A DNA stretch of 37,500 nucleotides, from assembly GCA_002440705.1 (NCBI GenBank), contig DJVA01000010.1:1-37500 (forward strand), read 5' to 3'. The translations under genes and the position numbers were made by a program. The notes under the pieces are model-generated. The model made no database searches. It saw only the letters and a program-made list of their open reading frames with translations, and was not told the origin of the DNA. This document shows positions 8,013-16,736 of this stretch, one piece after another (position 1 is the stretch's first letter; each line of letters starts with the position of its first letter). Source of the DNA: Flavobacteriaceae bacterium UBA6268 (lineage in GTDB: Bacteria > Bacteroidota > Bacteroidia > Flavobacteriales > Flavobacteriaceae).

Positions 8013-8782
8013 GACCAGTTTCCTTTAAATACCTGAACCGCGGGACCAATAAGAAAAACATTCGTATACACAGTTGCCTCCTTTTGAAAGGAAACTTCCA
8101 GGTCCCCACCTAGGGTTTTTAAGTAAATGTTGTGGGATTTGGTTTTACCTATTTGGTGCATGGCAATTGCCACAGCAGTGACCCCGGTGCCACAGGATAA
8201 GGTTTCGTTTTCAACACCTCTTTCATAAGTTCGAACCTTAAAGGTATCCTCAGACAGTTGTTCCACAAAATTGATGTTTGCCCCGGCATCTCCGTATAAT
8301 TCATTTCGAAGGCGCTTGCCTTCACCATAGACATCAAAACCATCAAGATAGGAAACCATTTGCACATGATGGGGCGACCCCGTATCCAGAAATACATGCC
8401 CTTCTTGAACCAACAGTCGTGAAACCTCTTTCATCTGGAGGGAAACTACTTTGTGGTTAATGGTGGCTTGGTGTAACCCATCAACGGCCTCAAATACTGC
8501 CCGATCCTTAACAATTCCTAAAAATTGTGCAAAATGAACCAAACACCTACCGCCATTTCCACACATACTACTTAGGTTTCCGTCACTATTGTAATAAACC
8601 ATTTTAAAATCCAACTCTGGGTGATGTTCCAAAAGAATGAGCCCGTCGGCACCGATCCCAAATCTTCGGTCACACAATTCCCTTACAAAATGCACATCGG
8701 ATGTGCGAAATACAGCTTCGCGATTATCAACTAAGATAAAATCGTTACCGGTTCCTTGGTATTTATAAAATTCGAAAACCAT
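8003..8782 (-). CDS. dapF: Diaminopimelate epimerase DapF
   Basis: DapF converts LL-diaminopimelate to meso-diaminopimelate, a precursor of lysine and of the peptidoglycan cross-link. The protein starts MVFEFYKYQGTGNDF and is 259 residues from the ATG at 8782. The two catalytic cysteines are in CGNGGRC (C74) and SCGTGVTA (C197). A longer frame beginning at 8800 is possible, but it starts upstream of a perfect TACCTTTG promoter element at 8789-8796, and the conserved family N-terminus fits the shorter form. It is the first gene of the dapF-GNAT-mltG operon. The spacing predicts an almost leaderless mRNA. Confidence 0.95.
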   Translation of the reverse strand: MVFEFYKYQGTGNDFILVDNREAVFRTSDVHFVRELCDRRFGIGADGLILLEHHPELDFKMVYYNSDGNLSSMCGNGGRCLVHFAQFLGIVKDRAVFEAVDGLHQATINHKVVSLQMKEVSRLLVQEGHVFLDTGSPHHVQMVSYLDGFDVYGEGKRLRNELYGDAGANINFVEQLSEDTFKVRTYERGVENETLSCGTGVTAVAIAMHQIGKTKSHNIYLKTLGGDLEVSFQKEATVYTNVFLIGPAVQVFKGNWSCG

Positions 8783-8788
8783 TGCCAG

Positions 8789-8796
8789 CAAAGGTA
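8789..8796 (-). promoter_or_regulatory. -7 promoter element immediately upstream of dapF
   Basis: TACCTTTG on the minus strand matches TAnnTTTG exactly and is only 6 nt before the dapF ATG (8782). With the usual 5-8 nt from box to transcription start, the mRNA would begin at or next to the start codon. The -33 region is weak. Confidence 0.55.
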
Positions 8797-8847
8797 TCAA
8801 AATCCAAACCTAAAAGGAACCTAAAAAGGATGTTAAATAGACGTTAA

Positions 8848-8863
8848 TTAAGAAATATCTTAA
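8848..8863. promoter_or_regulatory. Inverted repeat in the dapF-htrA divergent region
   Basis: TTAAGA and TCTTAA flank a 4-nt spacer (AATA) about midway between the divergent dapF and htrA starts. It is AT-rich and short, so it could be an operator or a chance repeat. Confidence 0.3.
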
Positions 8864-8919
8864 CAATAGAAATGATCTTCGATAGTTAATTTTAGAGTCC
8901 TAATTAAAAACTTTTCGTG

Positions 8920-10317
8920 ATGAAACAAACAATTCGTTTATTTTTAGTAGCACTGGTAGCGGGAGCTACCACTCTTGGCGGATACAAATGGCTCGTAGAA
9001 GCCCCTCACCAAGTAGCTGTTGTAAGTACTTCAGAAAATCCAAATTACATTCCTACTAATTATGCAGCGAATACGGCCATGGCAGCCGGAATCGATTTCA
9101 CCGATGCTGCCCAAAAATCCGTTCACGCCGTGGTGCACGTGAAAAACACGACCGTTAGTCGCCAGCCCACTAACATGATGGATCTTTTCTTTGGTGGCGG
9201 AAGCCCGAGGGCCATGATAGGTACAGGAAGCGGTGTCATCATTAGTCCCGATGGGTACATCATTACCAACAATCACGTCATTGAAAACGCCGTTCAGTTG
9301 GAAGTAACCCTAAACAACAACAAAACCTACAAAGCCGAAATCATCGGCTCCGATTCCAAAACAGACATTGCACTTATTAAAATTGACGCCGACGACGATC
9401 TACCTTTCATTCCTTTTGCCGACTCCAATAATGTAAAAGTAGGCGAATGGGTCTTGGCCGTTGGGAACCCCTTCAACCTCACCTCCACCGTAACTGCAGG
9501 AATTGTGAGTGCCAAGGCTCGGGACCTAAACGAATTTGATAGCAATCCGCAATCGTTTATTCAAACCGATGCTGCAGTTAATCGTGGCAATAGCGGCGGG
9601 GCTTTGGTCAATACCCAGGGACAGCTGGTAGGCATCAATACCGCCATTACCAGCGAAACAGGTTCCTATGTGGGTTATTCCTTTGCGGTGCCTTCGAATA
9701 CGGCACGTAAGGTAGTGGAAGATATTATGGAATACGGAAACGTTCAACGGGCCATGTTGGGTATTACCGGCGGAAGTCTCGATTCGCGTACTGCCGACCA
9801 AGTTGGGGTTTCTGAAACCGAAGGAATTTATGTTTCTTCTGTTGAAAAAGGCAGTGGTGCCGATAAAGGTGGCATCCAAAAAGGGGATATCATCAAAAAA
9901 ATCGACGGATTCAAAATGGCCAAGTTTTCCGATCTAAGTGGCTATTTAGGTTCCAAACGTCCCGACGACATAGTGAACGTAACCATACTTCGTGGTGGTG
10001 ATGAAAAAGTGATCCCAGTAACCTTGGTAAAGTTGGAAGTTTACCAAATAGATGAATTGGGATTGGAAGTGAAAAATATCAACACTTCAGAACTCAAATC
10101 CAGAGGAGTAAAACATGGAGTGAAGGTAAGCCGAGCCTTAACCCCCGACATGCAGCGTTACAACCTGGAAGGGATTATCATTACCGAAATCAACGATGAA
10201 TCTGTCGAAACTATCGACGACATCAAAAATGCAATGAACCATCGGGAATACAATGAACCCATCAAATTGACCTTTGTGAACCAACAAGGGGAAACACATT
10301 CCTTTATTTTTAGATAA
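8920..10317 (+). CDS. HtrA/DegP-family periplasmic serine protease
   Basis: This periplasmic protease/chaperone for misfolded envelope proteins is 465 residues from the ATG at 8920; an adjacent GTG at 8917 would add one residue. It has an N-terminal signal/anchor (about 1-22), a trypsin-like domain with the complete triad H119 (ITNNHV), D149 (SKTDIALIK) and S225 (GNSGGAL), then two PDZ domains (about 265-355 and 370-460). Length and order match DegP/DegQ. A possible weak -7 element (TAATTTTA) lies near 8887-8894, and a strong terminator follows. It is monocistronic. Confidence 0.96.
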   Translation: MKQTIRLFLVALVAGATTLGGYKWLVEAPHQVAVVSTSENPNYIPTNYAANTAMAAGIDFTDAAQKSVHAVVHVKNTTVSRQPTNMMDLFFGGGSPRAMIGTGSGVIISPDGYIITNNHVIENAVQLEVTLNNNKTYKAEIIGSDSKTDIALIKIDADDDLPFIPFADSNNVKVGEWVLAVGNPFNLTSTVTAGIVSAKARDLNEFDSNPQSFIQTDAAVNRGNSGGALVNTQGQLVGINTAITSETGSYVGYSFAVPSNTARKVVEDIMEYGNVQRAMLGITGGSLDSRTADQVGVSETEGIYVSSVEKGSGADKGGIQKGDIIKKIDGFKMAKFSDLSGYLGSKRPDDIVNVTILRGGDEKVIPVTLVKLEVYQIDELGLEVKNINTSELKSRGVKHGVKVSRALTPDMQRYNLEGIIITEINDESVETIDDIKNAMNHREYNEPIKLTFVNQQGETHSFIFR

Positions 10318-10337
10318 ACAATTTTAGAATCCATAAA

Positions 10338-10371
10338 ATGCCTGTTGAATACCATTCAGCAGGCATTTTTA
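10338..10371 (+). terminator. Rho-independent terminator after htrA
   Basis: A 13-bp stem with one G-T wobble pairs 10338-10350 with 10354-10366 around a 3-nt loop and is followed by a T-tract. It lies 21 nt after the htrA stop. Confidence 0.9.
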
Positions 10372-10386
10372 TTTTCAGTAATATCC

Positions 10387-10417
10387 TTTACGAAAACGTT
10401 TTAGTTGTTTACTTTTG
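10387..10417 (+). promoter_or_regulatory. Promoter of the GAPDH gene
   Basis: TTTA (10387-10390) and an exact TAnnTTTG match, TACTTTTG (10410-10417), are about 20 nt apart. The predicted start of transcription is near 10424. This rules out the TTG at 10415 as the start codon and supports the ATG at 10454. Confidence 0.65.
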
Positions 10418-10453
10418 CAAAAAATTTCAAAAACCTTAAAATCCATCCCAAAT

Positions 10454-11902
10454 ATGAGTTTTGATGAAGTGTACGAAAAAGAACTGGCCTTCCAAACAGA
10501 CCGCCGTAAAGCCAGTGTTGAATTCATTAAAATTGTGAGCGATCTTTGGTATGACAAGTCCATTGAGTTGGTGCTGTTCCGCAACCAATTGATCGACCGA
10601 AATGTAAGTGAAATCCTGAACCTTCACGAATATGCAGGCGAGTTTGTACAAAAGCCCATTTCCATTTTTGACAGTGTAGAAATTGCACAGGCCATCAAAA
10701 CCTTGGATTTCCCCCCCGCTAAGCTAGACATAGGGAAATTGACGTATGAGTACCATTTGGAAGACAACCGTTACCAGGATGCCATAGCCTTTGTAAGCGA
10801 TAAATTGAAAGGTGCCAAAAAACAAAAAACCATTGTGCCAAAAGATGTGGTACTTTACGGTTTTGGCCGTATTGGTCGTTTATTGGCCCGCGAACTTATG
10901 ACCCGTACCGGAAAGGGCAACCAAATGCGACTGCGTGCGGTCGTAACCCGTGGGACGGTAGACCAAAATGTTCTTGAAAAAAGGGCGTCATTGCTGCAGT
11001 ACGATTCGGTACATGGGGATTTTCCGGGAACCGTAAGTGTGGATGCCGAAAACCAAGCTTTGATCATCAACGGTACAACCGTACACATGATTTCTGCCAA
11101 CAGCCCGGAAGAGATTGATTACACACCCTATGGCATTGAGGATGCTTTGGTCATTGATAATACAGGTGCCTTTCGGGACGAGGAGGCTCTAAGCAGGCAT
11201 TTAAAATCCAAAGGCGTTTCAAAAGTGCTATTGACTGCTCCTGGAAAAGGGGTTCCCAACATTGTGCACGGGGTAAACCACCTAGACTACGATCCCAAGA
11301 AAATAGCCATTTTTTCTGCAGCTTCCTGTACCACCAACGCCATTACGCCGGTTTTGAAAGCCGTGGAAGAATCTTTGGGAGTAGTTCATGGCCATTTGGA
11401 AACCATCCATGCCTACACCAACGACCAGAACCTTGTGGACAACATGCACAAAAAATACCGCCGTGGCCGTGCTGCCGCATTGAACATGGTTATTACCGAA
11501 ACGGGAGCTGGAAGGGCCGTAAGCAAGGCCTTGCCTTCCTTTGAAGGAAAACTCACCTCCAATGCCATCCGAGTACCGGTCCCAAATGGGTCCTTGGCTA
11601 TTTTGAACCTTACTTTAGAAAAATCGACCTTCAAAGATGGCATCAATGCCCTCATGAAAAAATATGCTTTGGAAGGCGACTTGGTAGAGCAGATCAAATA
11701 CTCCCTGAACAATGAATTGGTCTCCAGCGACATCATTGGTTCTTCCGCTCCATCCATATATGATAGTAATGCCACAATCGTTACTGAAGATGGTAAAAAT
11801 GTAGTTTTATATGTGTGGTATGACAACGAATACGGCTACAGCCACCAGGTGATCCGCTTGGCGAAGTACATCTCGGAGGTACGGAGGTATACGTATTATT
11901 AA
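10454..11902 (+). CDS. gap: Glyceraldehyde-3-phosphate dehydrogenase, long Bacteroidota type
   Basis: This enzyme oxidatively phosphorylates glyceraldehyde-3-phosphate with NAD(P), in glycolysis or gluconeogenesis. From the ATG at 10454 it is 482 residues, the usual size of the extended form in Bacteroidota. It has a helical N-terminal extension of about 130 residues with no counterpart in classical 335-residue GAPDH, a Rossmann fold with GFGRIG (about 136-141), and the catalytic domain with SAASCTTNAITP (catalytic Cys about residue 292). The role of the extension is unknown to me. The gene has its own promoter, and the frame starting at TTG 10415 would begin inside the -7 box. Confidence 0.96.
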   Translation: MSFDEVYEKELAFQTDRRKASVEFIKIVSDLWYDKSIELVLFRNQLIDRNVSEILNLHEYAGEFVQKPISIFDSVEIAQAIKTLDFPPAKLDIGKLTYEYHLEDNRYQDAIAFVSDKLKGAKKQKTIVPKDVVLYGFGRIGRLLARELMTRTGKGNQMRLRAVVTRGTVDQNVLEKRASLLQYDSVHGDFPGTVSVDAENQALIINGTTVHMISANSPEEIDYTPYGIEDALVIDNTGAFRDEEALSRHLKSKGVSKVLLTAPGKGVPNIVHGVNHLDYDPKKIAIFSAASCTTNAITPVLKAVEESLGVVHGHLETIHAYTNDQNLVDNMHKKYRRGRAAALNMVITETGAGRAVSKALPSFEGKLTSNAIRVPVPNGSLAILNLTLEKSTFKDGINALMKKYALEGDLVEQIKYSLNNELVSSDIIGSSAPSIYDSNATIVTEDGKNVVLYVWYDNEYGYSHQVIRLAKYISEVRRYTYY

Positions 11903-11965
11903 CGACTATAAATGCTTAATATCGAGAAATTTTGATGGGATTTTCTATATTTAAAAAACTATTGT

Positions 11966-13384
11966 ATGAAATTGTTTAGAGCCTCACTTTTAATAGCTGT
12001 CCTTATCACTTTTCTATCTTGCTCAAAAGATGATAAAAATACTGCTGACGGAACAACTATTACAGCCAGTAATTTCACCATTTCAGTTGTTGAAAACCCC
12101 CAAGATGGACAAGTAATAGGAACCATTGAAGCCTCAACAAACCAAGGTAGTCTAAATTTTACGATTGCCCAGGAAAATCCAGTTGGAGCATTAAAAGTGG
12201 GAAGTACTAATGGAGAAGTATCTGTTTTGGATTCAAGTCTTTTCAACTATTCCAATAATCCAATTATTTCAGCAACTATAAAAATTTCAAATGGATCAAC
12301 TTTTAAGAACATCAACATTACGATAAATCTTGAACCCTCAATCGAAAATATTTATGAAGGTAGTGTCACATTGAAAACGCAAGAGGAAGTGAATGACTTT
12401 GGAGCAAACAATTATACACAAATTACAGGTCAACTCACCATTGGACATCCTGAGGAAACCGGCAGTACCAACATCGTTGATCTATCGCCATTGCATAGCA
12501 TAGGAATCGTAGCTGCCCTTACAATCAAAAACAATACACTACTGACAACGACAGAAGGACTTAATCTAAGCACAATTTCAGTGCAGCTTGCAGTTGTTAA
12601 TAATCCTTTGCTAGTACACCTCAAAGGGTTTGCCTCTATGACGTATTTTAACAACATATTCATTTTTGATAATGAAGCATTGTCAGATCTTTCAGAATTT
12701 AGTCAGATTACAAAAATTGGGTATTTTTCTTTAATAGGCTGTGAATCATTGCCCAATATTGACTGGCTTCAAAACCTGACAGCACTAGAAAGTGGATTTG
12801 ACATTAGCAATTGTGATTCATTAATTAGCTTGGACGGCCTTAGCAATGTAACAAGTTTTTCGGGACCTCTTGAGAATAGAGGAATAAGAATTTCGAATAA
12901 CCTTTTACTTGAAAATCTGGATGGCCTTCAAAATTTGACCACTTCACTTTACAATTTGGATATTTTCAATAATTCATCACTCCAAAACATTGAGGGCTTA
13001 TCAAACATTAATGTTTTTCAGGAGTTGACTATTACTGAAAACGAATCCCTTCAAAACCTGATTGGACTTGGATCGATAACAAAAGTTAACATTCACATTG
13101 AAATAAAAAGGAACAATTCCCTTACAGATTTAGTAGGTCTTGAAAACCTGGAAACTTCACCTGGAATTTTTACAATTGATGGTAATCTAAATCTCAATAA
13201 TTTAAATGGATTGGAAGGTCTTACCCATATTTACTCTTTGAGAATTGTTAATAATACCAACCTGACTGATTTTTGCAGTTTACAAAATCTTTTGACAACG
13301 GATACCAACACTGGCTTTTACGCATTTGAAAACGCTTACAATCCCACGAAGCAGGACATCATAGACGGCAATTGCAGCCTGTAA
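11966..13384 (+). CDS. Surface lipoprotein with cadherin-like and L-domain/LRR-like repeats
   Basis: This 472-residue putative lipoprotein has a signal peptide with lipobox ending at C19 (LSCSK). A cadherin-like segment follows (about 30-110), then an array of short leucine-rich units of about 20-25 residues (about 130-450) such as LENLDGLQNLT and LQNIEGLSN, resembling the receptor L-domain. The SCSKDD stretch after the cysteine fits surface-exposed Bacteroidota lipoproteins. The function is not recognised; binding to proteins or glycans is a guess from the fold. The gene is visibly more AT-rich and lower in complexity than its neighbours, and no operon partner is evident: the next gene is convergent, 20 nt away. 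Confidence 0.75.
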   Translation: MKLFRASLLIAVLITFLSCSKDDKNTADGTTITASNFTISVVENPQDGQVIGTIEASTNQGSLNFTIAQENPVGALKVGSTNGEVSVLDSSLFNYSNNPIISATIKISNGSTFKNINITINLEPSIENIYEGSVTLKTQEEVNDFGANNYTQITGQLTIGHPEETGSTNIVDLSPLHSIGIVAALTIKNNTLLTTTEGLNLSTISVQLAVVNNPLLVHLKGFASMTYFNNIFIFDNEALSDLSEFSQITKIGYFSLIGCESLPNIDWLQNLTALESGFDISNCDSLISLDGLSNVTSFSGPLENRGIRISNNLLLENLDGLQNLTTSLYNLDIFNNSSLQNIEGLSNINVFQELTITENESLQNLIGLGSITKVNIHIEIKRNNSLTDLVGLENLETSPGIFTIDGNLNLNNLNGLEGLTHIYSLRIVNNTNLTDFCSLQNLLTTDTNTGFYAFENAYNPTKQDIIDGNCSL

Positions 13385-13404
13385 AATTTGAAGATTTCAA
13401 TTTG

Positions 13405-14817
13405 CTACAGCTCCCACCCGGCACGGTAATCCCGTTTTACCCACTGGTTGGCCTCTTCCCAATTGGTCACTTTCATGTTTTGTCCGTCCCATAAAATGGT
13501 CCTGCGCCCTGGATAGTCGTACGGATCCCAATCGCCCATTTGCTTGCCTTCCTTAAGGGCTTTGTATTGATAGGCTTTGATGGCGAGATTCCCCATCAAC
13601 ACCGCCTCAGTTAAAGGACCTCCGTAAGAGAAAGGGGAAGAAGTTTCGCCCCCGTTCAAAATGGCTTCTACCCAATTGCCCTGGTGCGATGTGGTCACAC
13701 GTTTTAAGGTTGGGGTTGGAGGTACAAAATCAGCCATGCGGGATGCTGGTAACAATCGCGGGTTTAAGGAGTAGGTATCGGTGACCAAGATTCCATCCGT
13801 CCCGTGGAAAATGCTTCCGCCACCACTGCCTCCGGGGGATTCCCCATCGCCCAACTCAGGTGGAAGATCGGGCATGATGCCTCCATCGTACCAATTGAGG
13901 GAAACCCTACCGTGCTTTTGCGTATCGAACATCAAGCGCACCACGGAAGAGGGCGGACAGGCTTCTGCATAATCGGCTTCCACAAAATCGTTGGACCAAA
14001 TGGTGGTACAGCTCGCTTCGGCTTCATACGGAAATCCCAACCCCAGGGTTTTAAAAGGCGTTTCCATGATGTGACAGCCCATATCGCCCATGGCACCTGT
14101 CCCGAAATCCCAAAAGCCCCGCCATTTAAATGGCAAATAATTATGATTGTAGGGACGCATCGCGGCTGGGCCTAACCATATATCCCAATTCAGGGTGTCG
14201 GGGATGGTTTCTTCTTCGGTAATGTGTTTAAATCCTTGAGGCCAAACCGGACGGTTGGTCCAACAGTCCACTCGGTGCACCTTGCCAATAACACCCGCAT
14301 CGATCCATTCCTGAGCCAAACGGATACCGTCGCCGGAAGACCCTTGGTTCCCCATCTGGGTCACAATCCCCATTTCGGCAGCAACAGCAGCCATCATTCG
14401 GGCTTCGTAAATGTTGTGGGTAAGTGGTTTTTCAACATAGGCATGCTTTCCAGCTTTCATGAAAGGTATGGCCACAGTAGCGTGATTGTGGTCGGGTGTA
14501 GCCACCATAATGGCATCGATGTCCTTTATATGTGTATCATACAGTTTCCTAAAATCTTTGTATCGTTTTACATCGGGGTACTTGGTATAGGTATTGGCAG
14601 CCCTTACATCGTCTACATCGCAAAAAGCTACAAACTTTACCTTGCCAGTTTCAAAGAGCCCATTGAGGACTCCTTCCCCTCTTCCTCCTACTCCTACGGC
14701 ACCAATATACAGCGTATCGCTGGGAGGAACATGGCTCCCACCTAAAACAAAACTGGGCACAATGGTAAATGCAGCACTGGCGGCCGCAGATTTTTTGATG
14801 AAAGAACGTCTTTTCAT
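13405..14817 (-). CDS. Tat-exported Gfo/Idh/MocA family oxidoreductase
   Basis: This is a 470-residue NAD(P)-dependent oxidoreductase. The N-terminus has a twin-arginine motif (KRRSFIKKSAAASAAF) followed by a hydrophobic stretch, indicating export of the folded, cofactor-loaded enzyme. The Rossmann fold follows with IGAVGVGGRG (about 37-46) and the family EKPLTHNIYEA motif (about 127-137), then the GFO/IDH/MocA C-terminal domain. Related Bacteroidota proteins act on sugars or glycosides, some by oxidation-elimination chemistry, but the substrate cannot be read from sequence. It stands alone between convergent and divergent neighbours. Confidence 0.92.
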   Translation of the reverse strand: MKRRSFIKKSAAASAAFTIVPSFVLGGSHVPPSDTLYIGAVGVGGRGEGVLNGLFETGKVKFVAFCDVDDVRAANTYTKYPDVKRYKDFRKLYDTHIKDIDAIMVATPDHNHATVAIPFMKAGKHAYVEKPLTHNIYEARMMAAVAAEMGIVTQMGNQGSSGDGIRLAQEWIDAGVIGKVHRVDCWTNRPVWPQGFKHITEEETIPDTLNWDIWLGPAAMRPYNHNYLPFKWRGFWDFGTGAMGDMGCHIMETPFKTLGLGFPYEAEASCTTIWSNDFVEADYAEACPPSSVVRLMFDTQKHGRVSLNWYDGGIMPDLPPELGDGESPGGSGGGSIFHGTDGILVTDTYSLNPRLLPASRMADFVPPTPTLKRVTTSHQGNWVEAILNGGETSSPFSYGGPLTEAVLMGNLAIKAYQYKALKEGKQMGDWDPYDYPGRRTILWDGQNMKVTNWEEANQWVKRDYRAGWEL

Positions 14818-14934
14818 AATTTGGTTTGATTAGTTTCACTAAAGATAGGAAAATAATACGGGAACATTTCAATAGGATTTATTGCATGGGAACCAAACAA
14901 TTTTGCGTATTTTTATGGCACAAATACGAACATC

Positions 14935-15429
14935 ATGGACCACTTGACAAAACTTGAAGAATTACTGGACCAAGCCAATTTAGACATCAAAGATGGCTTG
15001 TATGACGAAGCTACGAACAAATTGGAAAAAATTCTGGACATGGATCCCAATTTTGGGAAGGCCTACAACCATTTGGGCTACCTGTATGAAGTAAAGTTCA
15101 AGGATTATGAAAAAGGGGAAACCTTGTACAAACTATGCTTGGAAAAATCGCCTTTATACCCAAGTGTCTATTACAACTATGCCATTTTACTTTCTACCTT
15201 AGGGAAGTGGGACGACTTGAAGGAACTTTTGGATCAGTCATTGAATGTGCCCGGCATAACCAAATCGACCATTTACAACGAATATGCCATCATGTACGAG
15301 CAGCAAGGCAAATTGGATCAGGCTATCGAATATTACCGCAAAGCGGCTTTGGACACTTTGGATAAAAATGTCTTGGACCGAGCCAAGACCTCCATCGAAC
15401 GCTGCAAGATGAAGAAAGATTTGATGTAA
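14935..15429 (+). CDS. Tetratricopeptide repeat protein
   Basis: This 164-residue soluble protein with no signal peptide consists of about four TPR units: DGLYDEATNKLEKILDMDPNFGKAYNHLGYLYE is split across the first two, then a unit around KSPLYPSVYYNYAILLSTLGKWDDL, then one around YNEYAIMYEQQGKLDQAIEYY. It probably serves as a protein-protein interaction scaffold. It ends 2 nt before trmD, so the two genes form an operon and may be translationally coupled. The partner is unknown. Confidence 0.85.
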   Translation: MDHLTKLEELLDQANLDIKDGLYDEATNKLEKILDMDPNFGKAYNHLGYLYEVKFKDYEKGETLYKLCLEKSPLYPSVYYNYAILLSTLGKWDDLKELLDQSLNVPGITKSTIYNEYAIMYEQQGKLDQAIEYYRKAALDTLDKNVLDRAKTSIERCKMKKDLM

Positions 15430-15431
15430 GG

Positions 15432-16109
15432 ATGCGCATCGACATCATTACGGTAGTTCCCGAACTCCTTAAAAGCCCGTTTGAAGCTTCCATACTCAAA
15501 CGTGCTGCAGATAAGGGTTTGGTGGAAGTGCATCTCCACAATTTAAGGGACTACGCTTCCAACAAATACAAACAAGTGGACGACTATCAATTTGGCGGAG
15601 GCGCCGGGATGGTCATGATGATTGAACCCATCGACAAATGCATTTCAAAGTTGAAGGCGGAACGCGCCTATGACGAAATCATTTACATGACACCCGATGG
15701 CATCACCCTTCAGCAGCAACTTGCAAATGAATTATCCCTCAAGCAAAACATTATCATCCTTTGCGGGCATTACAAAGGCGTCGACCAGCGGGTGCGGGAC
15801 CATTTCATTACCCGTGAAATTTCGGTTGGGGATTTTGTGTTGAGTGGTGGTGAATTAGCTGCCGCAGTACTATGCGACTCCATTATCCGGCTTCTTCCCG
15901 GGGTGCTCAATGACGAAACCAGTGCCCTTACCGATTCTTTTCAGGACAATTTATTGGCCCCGCCCATTTATACCCGACCTGCCCACTACAAAGGTTGGGA
16001 GGTCCCAGAAATATTGTTGAGTGGAAATACTCCAAAAATCGAAGTTTGGCGTGAAACTGAGGCCTTAAAGCGCACCCAAGAAAGGCGTCCCGACCTTCTG
16101 GATAAATAA
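15432..16109 (+). CDS. trmD: tRNA (guanine(37)-N1)-methyltransferase TrmD
   Basis: TrmD methylates G37 next to the anticodon using SAM, preventing +1 frameshifting. The 225-residue protein starts MRIDIITVVPELLKSPF and has the deep trefoil-knot SAM-binding motifs: FGGGAGMVMMIEP (about 55-67), ILCGHYKGVDQRV (about 112-124) and DFVLSGGELAA (about 137-147). It is directly downstream of the TPR gene. rplS lies 0.7 kb downstream, with a dps-type gene in between, whereas in many bacteria trmD and rplS are adjacent. Confidence 0.97.
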   Translation: MRIDIITVVPELLKSPFEASILKRAADKGLVEVHLHNLRDYASNKYKQVDDYQFGGGAGMVMMIEPIDKCISKLKAERAYDEIIYMTPDGITLQQQLANELSLKQNIIILCGHYKGVDQRVRDHFITREISVGDFVLSGGELAAAVLCDSIIRLLPGVLNDETSALTDSFQDNLLAPPIYTRPAHYKGWEVPEILLSGNTPKIEVWRETEALKRTQERRPDLLDK

Positions 16110-16209
16110 CCCTTATCTGTGTTTAGTAAATTCCTATGGCGTATGCTAGTGGAAAAGCTGCATTATCGGTAACTTTAGGGTGTTATAGTTAAATGATAAA
16201 ACACACGAT

Positions 16210-16686
16210 ATGAATACCTTGAATCAAATAGGGTTAGATACCAAAAAAAGTGAAGCGCTTTCGGATTTGTTAAACGACCTTCTGGCCAACTATACTGTTT
16301 TTTACCAAAATGTAAGGGGATACCATTGGAACGTACGAGGCGAAAAGTTTTTTGAACTCCACGTAAAATTTGAAGAACTGTACAACAATCTGTTTTTAAA
16401 AATTGATGAAGTAGCAGAAAGGATCTTAACCCTTGGCCATACGCCCAATCACAAGGCTTCCGATTATTTGAAGCTATCCGCTATTAAGGAAACCCAAGAA
16501 GTGAATGATGGTTTCAAGGCGGTTAGCAATATTTTATCTGCCTTCCAAACACTCCTGAAAAAACAGCGGGTACTTCTTCAACTGTCTGGGGAAATAGACG
16601 ACGAAGGGACCAACTCCATGATGAGTGATTACATTCGGGAACAGGAAAAACTGGTATGGATGTACTCGGCATTCCTCAATAAATAA
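16210..16686 (+). CDS. dps: Dps-family ferritin-like DNA starvation protein
   Basis: This 158-residue mini-ferritin is expected to form a dodecamer that stores iron, consumes peroxide and protects DNA. The inter-subunit ferroxidase motif is visible: YHWNVRGEKFFELHVKFEELY (His at about 38, His at about 50, Asp and Glu further along in FLKIDEVAERI), which is diagnostic for Dps. It sits between trmD and rplS, 100 nt after trmD. A possible -7 element (TAACTTTA, 16170-16177) lies upstream but lacks a good -33 box. Whether it is peroxide-regulated cannot be told. Confidence 0.95.
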   Translation: MNTLNQIGLDTKKSEALSDLLNDLLANYTVFYQNVRGYHWNVRGEKFFELHVKFEELYNNLFLKIDEVAERILTLGHTPNHKASDYLKLSAIKETQEVNDGFKAVSNILSAFQTLLKKQRVLLQLSGEIDDEGTNSMMSDYIREQEKLVWMYSAFLNK

Positions 16687-16700
16687 TTTTTGGGTTATAG

Positions 16701-16730
16701 TTGCAGGGACTGCATTTTTGTGTATTTTTG
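16701..16730 (+). promoter_or_regulatory. Promoter of rplS
   Basis: TTG at 16701-16703 and TATTTTTG at 16723-16730 (an exact TAnnTTTG match) are 19 nt apart, the ideal Bacteroidota arrangement. Transcription is predicted to start near 16737, leaving a leader of about 67 nt before the rplS ATG. Confidence 0.75.
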
Positions 16731-16736
16731 CACTCG

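Noticed and set aside
8783..8800. Longer dapF start at 8800
   Set aside because: It begins upstream of the TACCTTTG box and adds residues not typical for DapF.
10415..10453. TTG start for GAPDH at 10415
   Set aside because: The codon lies inside the -7 box; ATG 10454 gives the usual 482 residues.
14224..14745. 173-codon plus-strand frame opposite the Gfo/Idh/MocA gene
   Set aside because: It has no domain, and the minus-strand gene is conserved and complete across it.
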